A stretch of DNA of 64,000 nt from UBA11400 sp964473555. Its GTDB lineage: Bacteria > Bacteroidota > Rhodothermia > Balneolales > HLUCCA01. This document shows, one piece after another, positions 8,302 through 18,142 of the stretch. Made by a program: the position numbers and the translations under genes. How positions within the stretch are numbered: the stretch's first letter is position 1; each line of letters opens with the position of its first letter. The notes beneath the pieces were generated by a model. That model ran no database searches. It was not told the DNA's origin and was given only the letters and a program-made list of their open reading frames with translations. The DNA lies in contig CAYYPL010000001.1 of assembly GCA_964473555.1 (NCBI GenBank), forward strand, positions 310,001 through 374,000, written 5' to 3'.

Positions 8302-11300
8302 ATGCATCAAGTACATTTACAATCTGATACGATTGCATCGGTGCTCAAACGAATCACGCTAATGGCTGTATTCTTGCTGATATCATCAGTAAGTGTTCTT
8401 GCGCAATCTGGTCGTTTGGAGGGTACAGTAACCGACGCTGCTACCGGTGAACCGCTGATCGGAGTTAACGTCATTATTGAGGAATTGGTTATCGGTGCAC
8501 CAACCAATGCCGATGGATATTTCTCTGTAATCAACGTTCGTCCGGGCACATACACCGTGAAAGCATCCATGATTGGCTTCTCTACCGTTGTGGTTGAAGA
8601 CGTAAGAATCAATATCAACCAGACAACAACACTTAACTTTAAAATGGCTGAAGAGGTTTTCGCTGGAGAAGAAGTTGTAGTAATAGCTGACCGACCTGTG
8701 GTTCAGCGAGATGTGGGTGCCAGTCGGGTGAATATCGACGCCGAGGAAGTTAAAAATCTACCTGTTACTTCTGTTGCCGGGATTGTTGGACTCCAGGCTG
8801 GATTCCAGGGTCTCAGCGTTCGTGGAGGCGCATCAAATGAAATCTCCTTCAATCTCAACGGAATTTCACTCAAAGATGAACGTAACAATTCCCCATTTAC
8901 CGCTGTGTCAATCACATCGATCTCCGAAATTCAGGTTCAATCCGGCGGATTCAGTGCCGAGTATGGCGACGTACAGTCAGGTATCGTGAACGTTATAACC
9001 AAAGAGGGGAGCCGTGATCGCTATAATTTTGACATATACTATCAGCATGAACCCCCCAAAAAGAAACATTTTGGCCCGTTAGTGAATGATCCTAATTCCT
9101 ATTGGATCAGACCGTTTCTTGATCCAGAGGTTGCATGGACAGGAACAAGTATCTGGGACCCGTGGACCCGTCGTCAGTATCCACAATTTGAGGGATGGAT
9201 CGCGGTTGCTTCACGGACACTAGATAACCCTGATCCCACCCGTCATCTGACTCCATCGGCAGCTCAGCAAATCTTTTTATGGCAACATCGTAAGGACATG
9301 GCTGTTACCGAACCTGATTTTACATTGGATTTTGGATTCGGTGGTCCGGTTCCGGTAGTCAGTGATAAACTTGGTAATCTGCGTTTCTGGGCATCACACA
9401 GACGTGCTCAAACGATGTACGTGATTCCTTTGTCTCGTGATCGGTATGAAACATACACTACAAACCTCAAGGTTACCAGTGATATCGGGCGGGGGATGAA
9501 ACTTTCGATCGATGCCATGATGGGAGCAGAGACCGGCACGAATAGTAATAACGTGGGAGCACCGGGTATTTTTGTCAGTGCAGCCGGTATCGCAAATAAC
9601 GTGCGAAACCGAAACTCTTTTGGAAACTCCAGGATATTTTCTTCCGACTATTGGGCTCCGACCCGGGTAGAGTACCGTTTGTTGGGGGGTAAATTCACCA
9701 AGACGATAAATAACAAGTCGTATTTTGAAGTTCTTGCCAACTATTTCAGCTCTGCGTACGATACAAACCCCGGACGTGCACGTGATACCTCACCTGCAAG
9801 AACATTCGGAAATGGCTACACCGTAGATGAGGGCCCTTTTGGATTCTATGAACTACCATCCTCTGGAATTGGGTCCGGACTTCGTATGGGCGTGGGGATG
9901 TCTAATTCCAGGGACAGCTCACGCGTTGAGTATATCAATGCCCGATTTGACTATACCAATCAATACAGTCGTTATAATCAACTTAAAACCGGGGTACAAT
10001 TCGTTCAAACGTTCAGCGATGTCAATTATGCATCAGTCGATACGTACCTGCCAAGTGGTCGTTCACAGGTAATCTGGAATAATTCGCCTCGCCGGGGTGC
10101 AATATATGCTCAAAATAAATTTGAATACTCCGGAATCGTTGCAGAAGTTGGATTACGACTCGATTATTCGGATGCAAACACAAACTGGATCATCTATGAG
10201 GAATTTGACCCTCGTTTCAATCAGCCTGTAACCGGAGAACTCGAAGAAGTTTTCGAAACACAGAGAACCGAGGCAAACTTTGATTTGAGTCCACGTCTGG
10301 CAGTTTCTTTCCCGATTACAGTGATGAGTAAGTTGTATTTCAACTACGGACACTTCCGTTCCATGCCCACGCCAACGTCTCTATATTTGGTCGAGAAGTT
10401 TCTTGAGGACCAATCTATTGCCCGGATTGCCAATCCAAGTCTGGACCTGCCTAAAACGGTATCGTATGAGTTAGGCTATGAACAAGCCTTCACCGAACGT
10501 TATCTGATACGTGTTGCTGGATACTACAAAGATGAAACCAATATTCCAGGGTCAAGCCGGAATCTGGTTGCATCCGGAGGTGGTACATTGTATTCAGTAC
10601 CAACGGCTGATTCTTATCGCGATACCAAAGGATTTGAAATGACCCTGCGTAAAGCTCAGGGAACATTCTGGACCGGTTTTGTGAACTACACCTATATGGT
10701 GCGTTCAACCGGACGATTTGGATACGCAACCTATTACCAAAATTCCAAGGATCAGCGTGAATATGAAAGAGTGAACTCAGCGAATCCACAATCAAAACCA
10801 GTCGCTCAACCCTATTCACGATTAAATCTGGACTTTTTCAGTCCTAAAGATTTTGGCCCTAGTGTACTTGGGTTCCATCCACTGGCTAATTGGAGAGCAA
10901 GCATACTTGCTTCGTGGGTACGTGGTTATGCCGTAACCTGGACAGGAGGTGGATCGATTCCCGGTATCAGTAATAACCTGCGTTGGATCGACGATCATAA
11001 TATTGATTTGAGATTTACAAGAACACTGCGTGCATTCGATACCGATCTTAATCTCTTTATCGATGTGAGTAACGTGTTAAATACCAGATACCTCACGCAA
11101 AATGGTTTTGTGGATGGTGATGACTACAACGACTATATGCGTTCACTTCACTTGCCTGCCGACAAACTCGAACCACTTCGTGGGTCTTATCTTTCAGTAC
11201 CTGGAAATGACAAACCTGGAACCTACCGCAAAGACAATATCGCTTTCCAGCCGATTGTTGCGGTAGTTAACATTCAAAACGTTCAAAGTCCACACGAACG

Positions 11301-11487
11301 ACCGCTCTATTACAATGAGGTTGATCAGACCTACTATCAGTTCCGAAACGGAAGTTGGGTAGCAGCGAATCAGGACTTCGTTCAACAAGTACTGGATGAC
11401 AAAGCGTATATCGATATGCCAAACCTAACATCGTTCGCGTTCTTTAATCCACGTAATGTCATTTTTGGTGTGCGAATTACCTTCTAA
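8302..11487 (+). CDS. TonB-dependent receptor with carboxypeptidase-regulatory-like N-terminal domain
   Basis: The 1061-residue outer-membrane protein has a signal peptide (to about residue 35). A CarboxypepD_reg-like beta sandwich (about 38-120, GRLEGTVTDAATGEPLIGVNV) follows, then a plug domain (about 125-235, with LSVRGGASNEISFNLNG and SGGFSAEYGDVQSGIVNVIT). The rest is a large beta-barrel ending in the aromatic-rich GVRITF. TonB-dependent receptors import ligands too large for porins, powered by TonB/ExbBD. No SusD-like partner follows. Instead there is an exported protein, a PorV-family barrel and an IPT lipoprotein, each within about 25 bases, so these four genes look like one operon. 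The ligand cannot be told from sequence; the glycosidase further downstream hints at a carbohydrate. Confidence 0.92.
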   Translation: MHQVHLQSDTIASVLKRITLMAVFLLISSVSVLAQSGRLEGTVTDAATGEPLIGVNVIIEELVIGAPTNADGYFSVINVRPGTYTVKASMIGFSTVVVEDVRININQTTTLNFKMAEEVFAGEEVVVIADRPVVQRDVGASRVNIDAEEVKNLPVTSVAGIVGLQAGFQGLSVRGGASNEISFNLNGISLKDERNNSPFTAVSITSISEIQVQSGGFSAEYGDVQSGIVNVITKEGSRDRYNFDIYYQHEPPKKKHFGPLVNDPNSYWIRPFLDPEVAWTGTSIWDPWTRRQYPQFEGWIAVASRTLDNPDPTRHLTPSAAQQIFLWQHRKDMAVTEPDFTLDFGFGGPVPVVSDKLGNLRFWASHRRAQTMYVIPLSRDRYETYTTNLKVTSDIGRGMKLSIDAMMGAETGTNSNNVGAPGIFVSAAGIANNVRNRNSFGNSRIFSSDYWAPTRVEYRLLGGKFTKTINNKSYFEVLANYFSSAYDTNPGRARDTSPARTFGNGYTVDEGPFGFYELPSSGIGSGLRMGVGMSNSRDSSRVEYINARFDYTNQYSRYNQLKTGVQFVQTFSDVNYASVDTYLPSGRSQVIWNNSPRRGAIYAQNKFEYSGIVAEVGLRLDYSDANTNWIIYEEFDPRFNQPVTGELEEVFETQRTEANFDLSPRLAVSFPITVMSKLYFNYGHFRSMPTPTSLYLVEKFLEDQSIARIANPSLDLPKTVSYELGYEQAFTERYLIRVAGYYKDETNIPGSSRNLVASGGGTLYSVPTADSYRDTKGFEMTLRKAQGTFWTGFVNYTYMVRSTGRFGYATYYQNSKDQREYERVNSANPQSKPVAQPYSRLNLDFFSPKDFGPSVLGFHPLANWRASILASWVRGYAVTWTGGGSIPGISNNLRWIDDHNIDLRFTRTLRAFDTDLNLFIDVSNVLNTRYLTQNGFVDGDDYNDYMRSLHLPADKLEPLRGSYLSVPGNDKPGTYRKDNIAFQPIVAVVNIQNVQSPHERPLYYNEVDQTYYQFRNGSWVAANQDFVQQVLDDKAYIDMPNLTSFAFFNPRNVIFGVRITF

Positions 11488-11508
11488 AACATTTAAAACA
11501 AGAATCTG

Positions 11509-13629
11509 ATGTCTAAAAATAGAATCATACACTTTGTCCTGTTTGCAGTGTTCATCCTGGGGATGAGTGCTCACGAAGGCGTTGCACAACAGGCCAAATG
11601 GCTGGGAATTGGATCCCTTCAAAACTTTTATATGCCAAACGGTACCGAGCGTGAGCATGCCCTGGTTGCACAGCAACAGTATGGTTTACGATGGCCCGCT
11701 CTGTACGACCACCAGGACTCTCAGGCCGCAAAAGCGTTCTGGATTGGAACGACAAATTTTACCGATGCCAGCAACACCAGCTTCCCCTACAAGGTGGTAC
11801 ATGTTGGCCCACGCGTATCGGGATTGGGATCTTTTTTTCCAATGGAACACAAATTGATAGGTAGGTTCCCGAAGGTCGATGTACTCGTAAACGATGAAGA
11901 AACCTTTAACGTAGCTGACGCGGTGGATGAAGTAGATCCTGCGATTCCCGCCGATCGAATGATCTACACTCGGATCAATACTTCGTTGGGTATCACGATG
12001 GAGCGTCGTGTAATGGCCTTCAGTAACGAGTATCATGATAACTATCACATCCGGGAGTATGTGTTTACCAACACCGGTAAAGCCGATGCTACCGATCAGG
12101 TTATTTATCCGAATAAAACACTCACTGATGTCATGTTTTTCTGGCAGGAGCGGTACTCTGTGCTACACCAGACACGATATGTAATCGGTAACTCGACCGG
12201 ATGGGGGATCAATGCCATGACCGACCGGTTCGGAGATGGACGAGGACCAGATTATGGGGCACCGGAAGGACTCCGGGGTCATTTTACCTGGCACGGGAAA
12301 CTTCCTGCTTTCACCCAATATGATAATATTGGTGCACCGATCTGGATAGCTTCAACCTCATCAGGACTGGTCCAGCCACAGGATACATCTGGAAGATTGG
12401 GTGCCCACCAATTCGTCGGTAACGCTGTACTTCACGCAGACACAGCTCCTGGAAATTCGGCGGATGATCCCAATCAACCATTCACGATGACCGAAACAGG
12501 TTCCGATGATGGATTGAATTCATCGAACGACCCATTCAATAATGCACGAATGGAACGGGAGTACAATGAATTCATGATGCGTGGTCGGACTGACAGACAC
12601 GCATACCTGGTAGAACCGACTGGGGAAGCTGGCTTTCTTAACCCTACCGGTGATCCATCAAGAGGGACATCAGGTGGTTTTTCAGCTGCTAAAGGTATTG
12701 GTCCGTACACACTTGCACCCGGCGAGAGTATACGGATTGTGATTGTGGAGGGCTCGGCTGGTCTCAGCCGTAAGGCAGCTACTGAAATAGGAATTGCCTA
12801 CAAAAGATCAGGAGGAAATAACAATCTTCTTATTCCTTACAATGATGGCTATCGGGTAAATGCATCACTCACTAAAAACCAGTGGGTTTTTACCAGTCGT
12901 GACTCGTTGATGCAGACCTTCGCCAGGGCAAAAGCAAATTTTGATTCCGGATTCAATATACCTAAAGCTCCGGTCCCGCCATCTTCTTTCCGTGTGAACT
13001 CTGGTGGGGATGGAGTCTATCTGGAGTGGGATTATCCAAGTAATGAGGCCGGTAACATTGATGGATTTGAGATATACAGAGCTCAATTCCGCCGGGATAG
13101 TCTGTACACGAAAGTAGCAGAACTACCTGCTTCAGCCAGAGAATTTGCAGATACGGATCAGAATCCAGCGGGAGGCCCCATCCGAGGACTGGATCATTAT
13201 TACTACATCCAGGCGATTGGAAAAGCCTCAGATAACGATGGTACGGGATTGACCCCGGCTGGTCCACTCAAAAGTAACAGGTACCTCACCCAAACCTATG
13301 ATCCGGCACGGCTCCTCAGACCTCCGGGAACCAGCATGGATGAGATCACCATTGTTCCTAATCCATTTGTTCGATCGGCCAGTACGGATGTATCCTATGC
13401 CGGATTCGAAATCCAGTTCTTTGAGGTTCCGGGTCGGGCAAGAATCGATATCTATACTGAGCTGGGTGAATTGGTTCAGACCATTAATCATACCAATGGA
13501 AGTGGTGATGCATCCTGGAATCTGAATACCAAATGGCGTCAACGAGTAGTAAGTGGTGTGTACATCGCAGTCATCGAAAATCTGGACACCGGAGAAAAAA
13601 CAACCCGGAAATTTGTCGTAATCATGTAA
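11509..13629 (+). CDS. Large exported protein with fibronectin III-like domain and T9SS-type C-terminus
   Basis: The 706-residue product has a signal peptide ending near GVAQQ and a long unrecognised beta-rich body (about residues 30-480). A fibronectin type III-like domain (about 485-590, PVPPSSFRVNSGGDGVYLEWDYP) comes next. The C-terminal 90 residues begin ITIVPNPF and end TRKFVVIM, matching the general pattern of T9SS sorting domains but lacking the QNYPNPFNP form seen elsewhere in this window. It lies 21 bases after the TonB receptor and 13 before the PorV-family gene. It may be surface-displayed by that system; the biochemical role is unknown. Confidence 0.82.
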   Translation: MSKNRIIHFVLFAVFILGMSAHEGVAQQAKWLGIGSLQNFYMPNGTEREHALVAQQQYGLRWPALYDHQDSQAAKAFWIGTTNFTDASNTSFPYKVVHVGPRVSGLGSFFPMEHKLIGRFPKVDVLVNDEETFNVADAVDEVDPAIPADRMIYTRINTSLGITMERRVMAFSNEYHDNYHIREYVFTNTGKADATDQVIYPNKTLTDVMFFWQERYSVLHQTRYVIGNSTGWGINAMTDRFGDGRGPDYGAPEGLRGHFTWHGKLPAFTQYDNIGAPIWIASTSSGLVQPQDTSGRLGAHQFVGNAVLHADTAPGNSADDPNQPFTMTETGSDDGLNSSNDPFNNARMEREYNEFMMRGRTDRHAYLVEPTGEAGFLNPTGDPSRGTSGGFSAAKGIGPYTLAPGESIRIVIVEGSAGLSRKAATEIGIAYKRSGGNNNLLIPYNDGYRVNASLTKNQWVFTSRDSLMQTFARAKANFDSGFNIPKAPVPPSSFRVNSGGDGVYLEWDYPSNEAGNIDGFEIYRAQFRRDSLYTKVAELPASAREFADTDQNPAGGPIRGLDHYYYIQAIGKASDNDGTGLTPAGPLKSNRYLTQTYDPARLLRPPGTSMDEITIVPNPFVRSASTDVSYAGFEIQFFEVPGRARIDIYTELGELVQTINHTNGSGDASWNLNTKWRQRVVSGVYIAVIENLDTGEKTTRKFVVIM

Positions 13630-13642
13630 TAAAGGCTAACCC

Positions 13643-14689
13643 GTGAAAAAAGTAATTTATACCCTATTTATAAGTACTCTTGTCTTCGGCTTCGTGTTAC
13701 ATGATGTGGCAGAAGCCCAGCGCAAGCGTGGACAAACAACCATGAAGTTTTTATCAGCCCCACTGGGAGCACGTGCTACCGGAATGGGAGATGCCATGAC
13801 GGCTGTAGAAGACCGTTCGTTGTCCATTTTCTACAATCCTGCCAATTCGGCGTTTCAAACGTCACTGTTTGATGTGAGCATTGGAAACGTGAGTTGGATC
13901 GCTGATATCGATTATCAGTATACTGCACTCACTTTTGCACCGAAGAACGGATTATATGGTGTGATCGGATTCTCTGTTATGAGTGTTGATTACGGTGATA
14001 TTCCCGAAACGATTCGCGAGAACTCTGAGACAGGATATAAGAATCTTGGTACCTATAATCCAAATGCTATCGCTGCCGGATTGTCATACTCCAGAGCAAT
14101 TAGTAGTCAATTCTCAGTAGGCGCTAACGTTAGATATGTTGACCAAAATCTTGTCAATGCACCGATTGGTATTGAAATTCTGACAGATGAATCTGGCTTG
14201 GAACCAAATGACACGACATACATAAGGCAAAAATTTGGTAAAAATGTTTACACGGTTGACTTCGGTGTATTATTCAAAACAGGGTTCGAAAGTTTAAACT
14301 TTGCCATGTCAGTGAGAAACTACTCCAATGAAGTAACCTATATTCAAGATACTCAAGAGCTCCCACTTACATTCAGAATCGGACTTTCGATGAATGTGCT
14401 GGATCTGACGTCGTTAAATCCGGATATGCACAAACTGCTGGTGAGCATCGATGCCAATCGTCCAAGAGACTATTTTGAACAGCTCATGGTAGGTGCTGAA
14501 TATGGATTCATGGACCGACTCTTTCTGCGAGGTGGGTATGTATTTCCAACCGATGAACAAGGAATATCGATGGGAGTGGGGGTAAATCTTCCATTTGCCA
14601 GACGATATGGAATTCGTGCGGACTACAGTCACACCGCATTCGGTGTATTCAACAGTGTGAACCGAATCTCGGTGCAGCTGAGTCTTTAA
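13643..14689 (+). CDS. PorV/PorQ family outer-membrane protein
   Basis: The 348-residue protein has a signal peptide ending near AEAQ. It then shows the family block MKFLSAPLGARATGMGDAMTA and the segment LSIFYNPAN, followed by a beta-barrel ending in an alternating strand VQLSL. PorV is the T9SS outer-membrane component that shuttles cargo from the translocon to the attachment complex; related FadL-like barrels have other roles. Here it stands between a presumed T9SS cargo gene and a lipoprotein gene rather than in a por/gld cluster, so it may be a dedicated paralogue. The start is GTG, preceded by AAAGG. Confidence 0.85.
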   Translation: MKKVIYTLFISTLVFGFVLHDVAEAQRKRGQTTMKFLSAPLGARATGMGDAMTAVEDRSLSIFYNPANSAFQTSLFDVSIGNVSWIADIDYQYTALTFAPKNGLYGVIGFSVMSVDYGDIPETIRENSETGYKNLGTYNPNAIAAGLSYSRAISSQFSVGANVRYVDQNLVNAPIGIEILTDESGLEPNDTTYIRQKFGKNVYTVDFGVLFKTGFESLNFAMSVRNYSNEVTYIQDTQELPLTFRIGLSMNVLDLTSLNPDMHKLLVSIDANRPRDYFEQLMVGAEYGFMDRLFLRGGYVFPTDEQGISMGVGVNLPFARRYGIRADYSHTAFGVFNSVNRISVQLSL

Positions 14690-14713
14690 TATTAATCATT
14701 ACCTGAGAACAAC

Positions 14714-15925
14714 ATGAAATACGGGTATTCAATTTTCAAACGAATTCTGCCGGTACTGGTCATCTCAATGGCTGTGGTAGCGTGTGAAACCCCGGAATCG
14801 GCCAGCCTGTTCGATGAGAACTATAACAAAGGTACAACCCCGGTAATCACTTCTGTTTCACCTGAGAACGAATTCTTTGCGGGATATCAGCAGGTAACCA
14901 TAACTGGAAGTAACTTTACAGCCAATACGTCCGAGTTGTTTGTGTACTTTAATAATGTTCGTGCACAAATAATCAGCGCATCTCCAACCCAGGTAGTCGT
15001 AAGAACGCCCAATCTGGTAGCTGATTCCATCGGAATCAAAGTTGGAGTACTGGGTGTGGAAGCCTTCAGTAACTCGGTACAGTACAAACTATCTGCATTG
15101 TTCCGTAATGCGGTATCATTCCCTGACAATGAAAATCCGTGGGCAGTTGCTTCAGACGCTGACGGAAACTACTTTGTTTCTTACGAAGCTAGTGGTTCAC
15201 CCGCAGGCATTAAAAAAGTTGGCCCCGACGGTACAACCGTTTTAAATCCAACGTATGGATCTGCTCAAACATGGTTCTATCGTTCAGCAAAAGTAGGTCC
15301 AGATGGTGGTCTATACCTGATTCGTGGTGGTGCAGTACCATTTCTCTATCGTATCGCTCCAGATGGAGGAGTGCCTTCTTCATGGGGAACTGGAATTGGG
15401 AGAACTGAGGATGTCGCATTTGATCCATCGGGAAATGCATGGACTGGTGGAACGAACGAAGGTAACGCCTCAAATGCGCGATTGAACAGAATTAGTCCTG
15501 CTCGCGTTGTGACACGTTATCCATTCAATGCACAAATTTATGCACTTACCTACTTCAACAACCATATATACATAGCTGGCACACGAGGTCCTGATTCATT
15601 TGTATGGAAAGTTGAATTACTTGCCAATCTTATTCCTGGAGAAGAGCAAGTTGTAGCCAATCTCACCGGATCTGGTGCAGTGGGGAGACCTACAGCTATG
15701 GCCATAGCCAGAGATGGTACTGTTTTTGTGGGTATGAACGGTGCTAATCCATTATATCAAGTTTCAGTTTCTGGACAAGTTTCTGAAATGTATCCCGGTA
15801 TTATTCCTGGTACCATATTGAAGATGGAATATCTTTCGGGTAGTCAAAATTTATTGATGACATTACTTCCAAGTACGGGCAACAACAGGGTAATCTCTCT
15901 GAATGTACAGAAAGACGCTCCCTGA
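14714..15925 (+). CDS. IPT/TIG-domain lipoprotein with beta-propeller-like repeats
   Basis: The 403-residue product has a lipobox ending at C24 (VVAC). An IPT/TIG immunoglobulin-like domain follows at about residues 42-130 (PVITSVSPENEFFAGYQQVTI). About 270 residues of repeats of the type ADGNYFVSYEASG, GPDGGLYLIRGG, DPSGNAWTGG and RDGTVFVGMNG then fit an NHL-like beta-propeller. IPT domains occur in surface glycan-binding lipoproteins of Bacteroidota. It is the last gene of the TonB receptor operon (24 bases after the PorV-family gene) and is probably a surface substrate-binding component, which is an inference from domain and position. Confidence 0.83.
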   Translation: MKYGYSIFKRILPVLVISMAVVACETPESASLFDENYNKGTTPVITSVSPENEFFAGYQQVTITGSNFTANTSELFVYFNNVRAQIISASPTQVVVRTPNLVADSIGIKVGVLGVEAFSNSVQYKLSALFRNAVSFPDNENPWAVASDADGNYFVSYEASGSPAGIKKVGPDGTTVLNPTYGSAQTWFYRSAKVGPDGGLYLIRGGAVPFLYRIAPDGGVPSSWGTGIGRTEDVAFDPSGNAWTGGTNEGNASNARLNRISPARVVTRYPFNAQIYALTYFNNHIYIAGTRGPDSFVWKVELLANLIPGEEQVVANLTGSGAVGRPTAMAIARDGTVFVGMNGANPLYQVSVSGQVSEMYPGIIPGTILKMEYLSGSQNLLMTLLPSTGNNRVISLNVQKDAP

Positions 15926-16015
15926 TCTAACGACGAATCTCAACACAAAAGCTCTTGAAATTTAAATCAGTTTGAGTCCGGTCCACCTTATATAAAATAT
16001 AAAGGAGTAATAAAG

Positions 16016-16087
16016 ATGAACCATGTGAGTCGAATCACATATCATACTTTTAAAAAAGATCTCAATATATATCCGTTAGGTTCATGA
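16016..16087 (+). CDS. Possible 23-codon micro-ORF (leader peptide candidate)
   Basis: ATG at 16016 is preceded at normal spacing by AAAGGAG (16001-16007), one of the strongest Shine-Dalgarno matches in a window where most genes lack one. The reading frame encodes 23 residues (MNHVSRITYHTF, then KKDLNIYPLGS) and stops at 16087. TATATAAAAT lies just upstream of the ribosome site. Two hairpins follow before the glycosidase gene, so a leader-peptide role is conceivable. The peptide itself matches nothing I know, and an ORF this short can arise by chance. Confidence 0.3.
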   Translation: MNHVSRITYHTFKKDLNIYPLGS

Positions 16088-16181
16088 GTTAACCTGCACG
16101 AATTGGCCAGCGTCAATGTACGTCTGACCGTCAAAATCATCCTCGAAAAATAAGTTAAACGAAATCGAAACGATTTCATCG

Positions 16182-16226
16182 AGTACGAGACACTTACTCG
16201 CTTCGAGTGAGTAAGTGCCTCGTACT
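16182..16226 (+). repeat. Long inverted repeat (hairpin) upstream of the glycosidase gene
   Basis: The arms 16182-16199 and 16209-16226 are complementary over 18 positions with a single mismatch and a 9-base loop. The arm begins AGTACGAGACACTTACTC. Only GTTT follows, so it is not a classical T-tract terminator. It ends 29 bases before the glycosidase ATG and could block or regulate read-through from the receptor operon. Confidence 0.75.
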
Positions 16227-16255
16227 GTTTACTATCATCTACCATTCAGTTATTT

Positions 16256-18142
16256 ATGAAAAAAACCTTACTATTGATTACCGTATGGATGCTTATTGCG
16301 ATTAACGTTTTCGCCCAAGCCCTCCAAAAACCCTCATCAGAACCCTCAAAAGAAGAATTCAGATCGATTTGGGTCGCAACTGCACTGGGTCTGGACTGGC
16401 CCAAAACCACGAATGTTTCTGAACAAAAAGCTAAACTACGTGAGATTGTCCGGCGTCACGCAGAAATGCGCATGAATGCGATTGTATTTCAGGTAACTTC
16501 AAGAGGTAATGCTCTATACTACAGTACAAGATTACCTTGGGCTTGGCGAATGACAGGAACTATGGGTAAAGATCCAGGTTGGGATCCGCTTCAATTTGTC
16601 ATCGATGAAACGAAAAAGTACGGACTCGAAGTCCATGCCTGGTACAATGTGTTTAACGTGGGTTCAAGAGGTACTAGTGATATAGAGTATAACCAATATT
16701 TGTCTGCTACAAATCCAGAGCATATAATAAAAGCTAAGCCTGAGTGGATTAAGGAAATCAGTGGTGGTTTTTGGTTAAATCCGGGTATACCTGAAGCTAG
16801 AAAATGGTCCGTTGATAATGTTATTGAGATTGTAGAGAACTATGATATCGATGCGATTCACTTTGATTTTGCTCGATATCCTCAATCGTTTTCAGATGAT
16901 GTACAGACAAGACAAGCCTATGAAACAGAGTTTGATCCAAATGCTTCTATGGATGACTGGAGACGCAACAATATAAATCAGTTTCAACGAGATGCCTATG
17001 CTGCTGTACAGGAGTCGAAACCCTGGGTTAAAGTGGGAACCAGCCCAATAGGGCACTATCAAACAAGCGCATGGCCTGCAGGACAATGTCCATATGCACC
17101 TTCAGGCCCTTGCTCTTGGGCTGCAAATCTAGCCTATTTTCAGGTATTTCAGGATGCTGTTGCATGGATCAATGAAGGAGTTAACGACTATATAGCACCA
17201 CAATTATATTGGGCTATTGGCCCTCCCGGGCCTCACTTTGAGTATCTGGCTCAAAACTGGAGAGATTTGACTGAGAAGTCTAGGAAACATGTGTATATCG
17301 GAATTGGAGCTTACCAGACGGCAGCCGGTACGAACGTCGCAGCCGAACTAGGCACTCAAGTGGACACCATCCGTGCAAATAATCATGCTGGTCATATGTT
17401 TTTCAGATACGATAACATCTATGGTATGGGTGGACCATCAAACAACTTTCAGAACGTGGCAAAAATCGATTACACGCAGCGAGCCTTTGTTCCTGTGATG
17501 GACTGGAAGGATATGGATGTGCCTGCTGCCGTCGAACTGGTACGTGAATCACCTCTGACCAGTATGTCAAGTAACACGGTAACCCTCACCTGGGATACAC
17601 CTGAGTTTCTGACGGCTTCGGGCGATACAAAAGTGAGTTATGCCGTGTATCGGGTTGCGGCATTTAGTGAACCTGATCCCTTGACCGCTGTTCAGGATCC
17701 GGCGAACCTGTTGGCTCTGACAGGTGAGAATTCCTACACGGATTCTCCCAAAAACACGAATGGAGAAAACTACTACTACTTTGTTACTCCATATTCCCGA
17801 AACTGGGTAGAGGGAATGCCGAGTAATATCGTCGAATTCTTCACTCCAACATCCATCGAAGATGGAAACCAGTTGGCTTCGCAGTTTAAACTGGATCAGA
17901 ATTATCCGAATCCATTCAATCCACGTACTCAGATCAGATTTACGTTGGGAGAAGCTACTCACGCTACTCTGACTGTCTACGACATGATGGGACGCCAGGT
18001 AGCGACTCTGGTAGATCAGTCGATGTCGGCGGGATCTCATAGCGTTCCGTTCAATGCCTCTGAATTGTCCTCTGGAATGTATGTGTACACCCTACGTGCC
18101 GGATCATTCTCTCAGACAAACAACATGTTGTTAATCAAATAA
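16256..18142 (+). CDS. GHL10-family (DUF187) glycoside hydrolase with T9SS sorting domain
   Basis: The 628-residue product has a signal peptide ending near FAQA. The GHL10/DUF187 TIM-barrel covers about residues 30-420, with the family's opening block FRSIWVATALGLDWP and the strand DAIHFDFARYP near 200-210, which carries acidic residues at the expected active-site position. A fibronectin-like linker and the sorting motif QNYPNPFNPRTQ follow near the C-terminus. Family members act on peptidoglycan-like or other glycans; the substrate here is unknown. A T9SS tail means it should be released or attached at the cell surface. It follows the TonB receptor operon, separated by the hairpin region. 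Confidence 0.87.
   Translation: MKKTLLLITVWMLIAINVFAQALQKPSSEPSKEEFRSIWVATALGLDWPKTTNVSEQKAKLREIVRRHAEMRMNAIVFQVTSRGNALYYSTRLPWAWRMTGTMGKDPGWDPLQFVIDETKKYGLEVHAWYNVFNVGSRGTSDIEYNQYLSATNPEHIIKAKPEWIKEISGGFWLNPGIPEARKWSVDNVIEIVENYDIDAIHFDFARYPQSFSDDVQTRQAYETEFDPNASMDDWRRNNINQFQRDAYAAVQESKPWVKVGTSPIGHYQTSAWPAGQCPYAPSGPCSWAANLAYFQVFQDAVAWINEGVNDYIAPQLYWAIGPPGPHFEYLAQNWRDLTEKSRKHVYIGIGAYQTAAGTNVAAELGTQVDTIRANNHAGHMFFRYDNIYGMGGPSNNFQNVAKIDYTQRAFVPVMDWKDMDVPAAVELVRESPLTSMSSNTVTLTWDTPEFLTASGDTKVSYAVYRVAAFSEPDPLTAVQDPANLLALTGENSYTDSPKNTNGENYYYFVTPYSRNWVEGMPSNIVEFFTPTSIEDGNQLASQFKLDQNYPNPFNPRTQIRFTLGEATHATLTVYDMMGRQVATLVDQSMSAGSHSVPFNASELSSGMYVYTLRAGSFSQTNNMLLIK

Larger units (their letters stand above)
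15926..16255. other. Structured intergenic region between the receptor operon and the glycosidase gene
   Basis: These 330 bases contain a possible micro-ORF with a strong ribosome-binding site (16016-16087), a small perfect hairpin GAAATCG/CGATTTC (16161-16177) and a long hairpin (16182-16226). No gene longer than the micro-ORF is apparent. The arrangement could be a terminator, an attenuator in the leader of the glycosidase gene, or a small RNA. Confidence 0.5.

Noticed and set aside
16161..16177. Transposon end or att site at the hairpins before the glycosidase gene
   Set aside because: No transposase, integrase or target duplication is present; simple RNA hairpins explain the symmetry.
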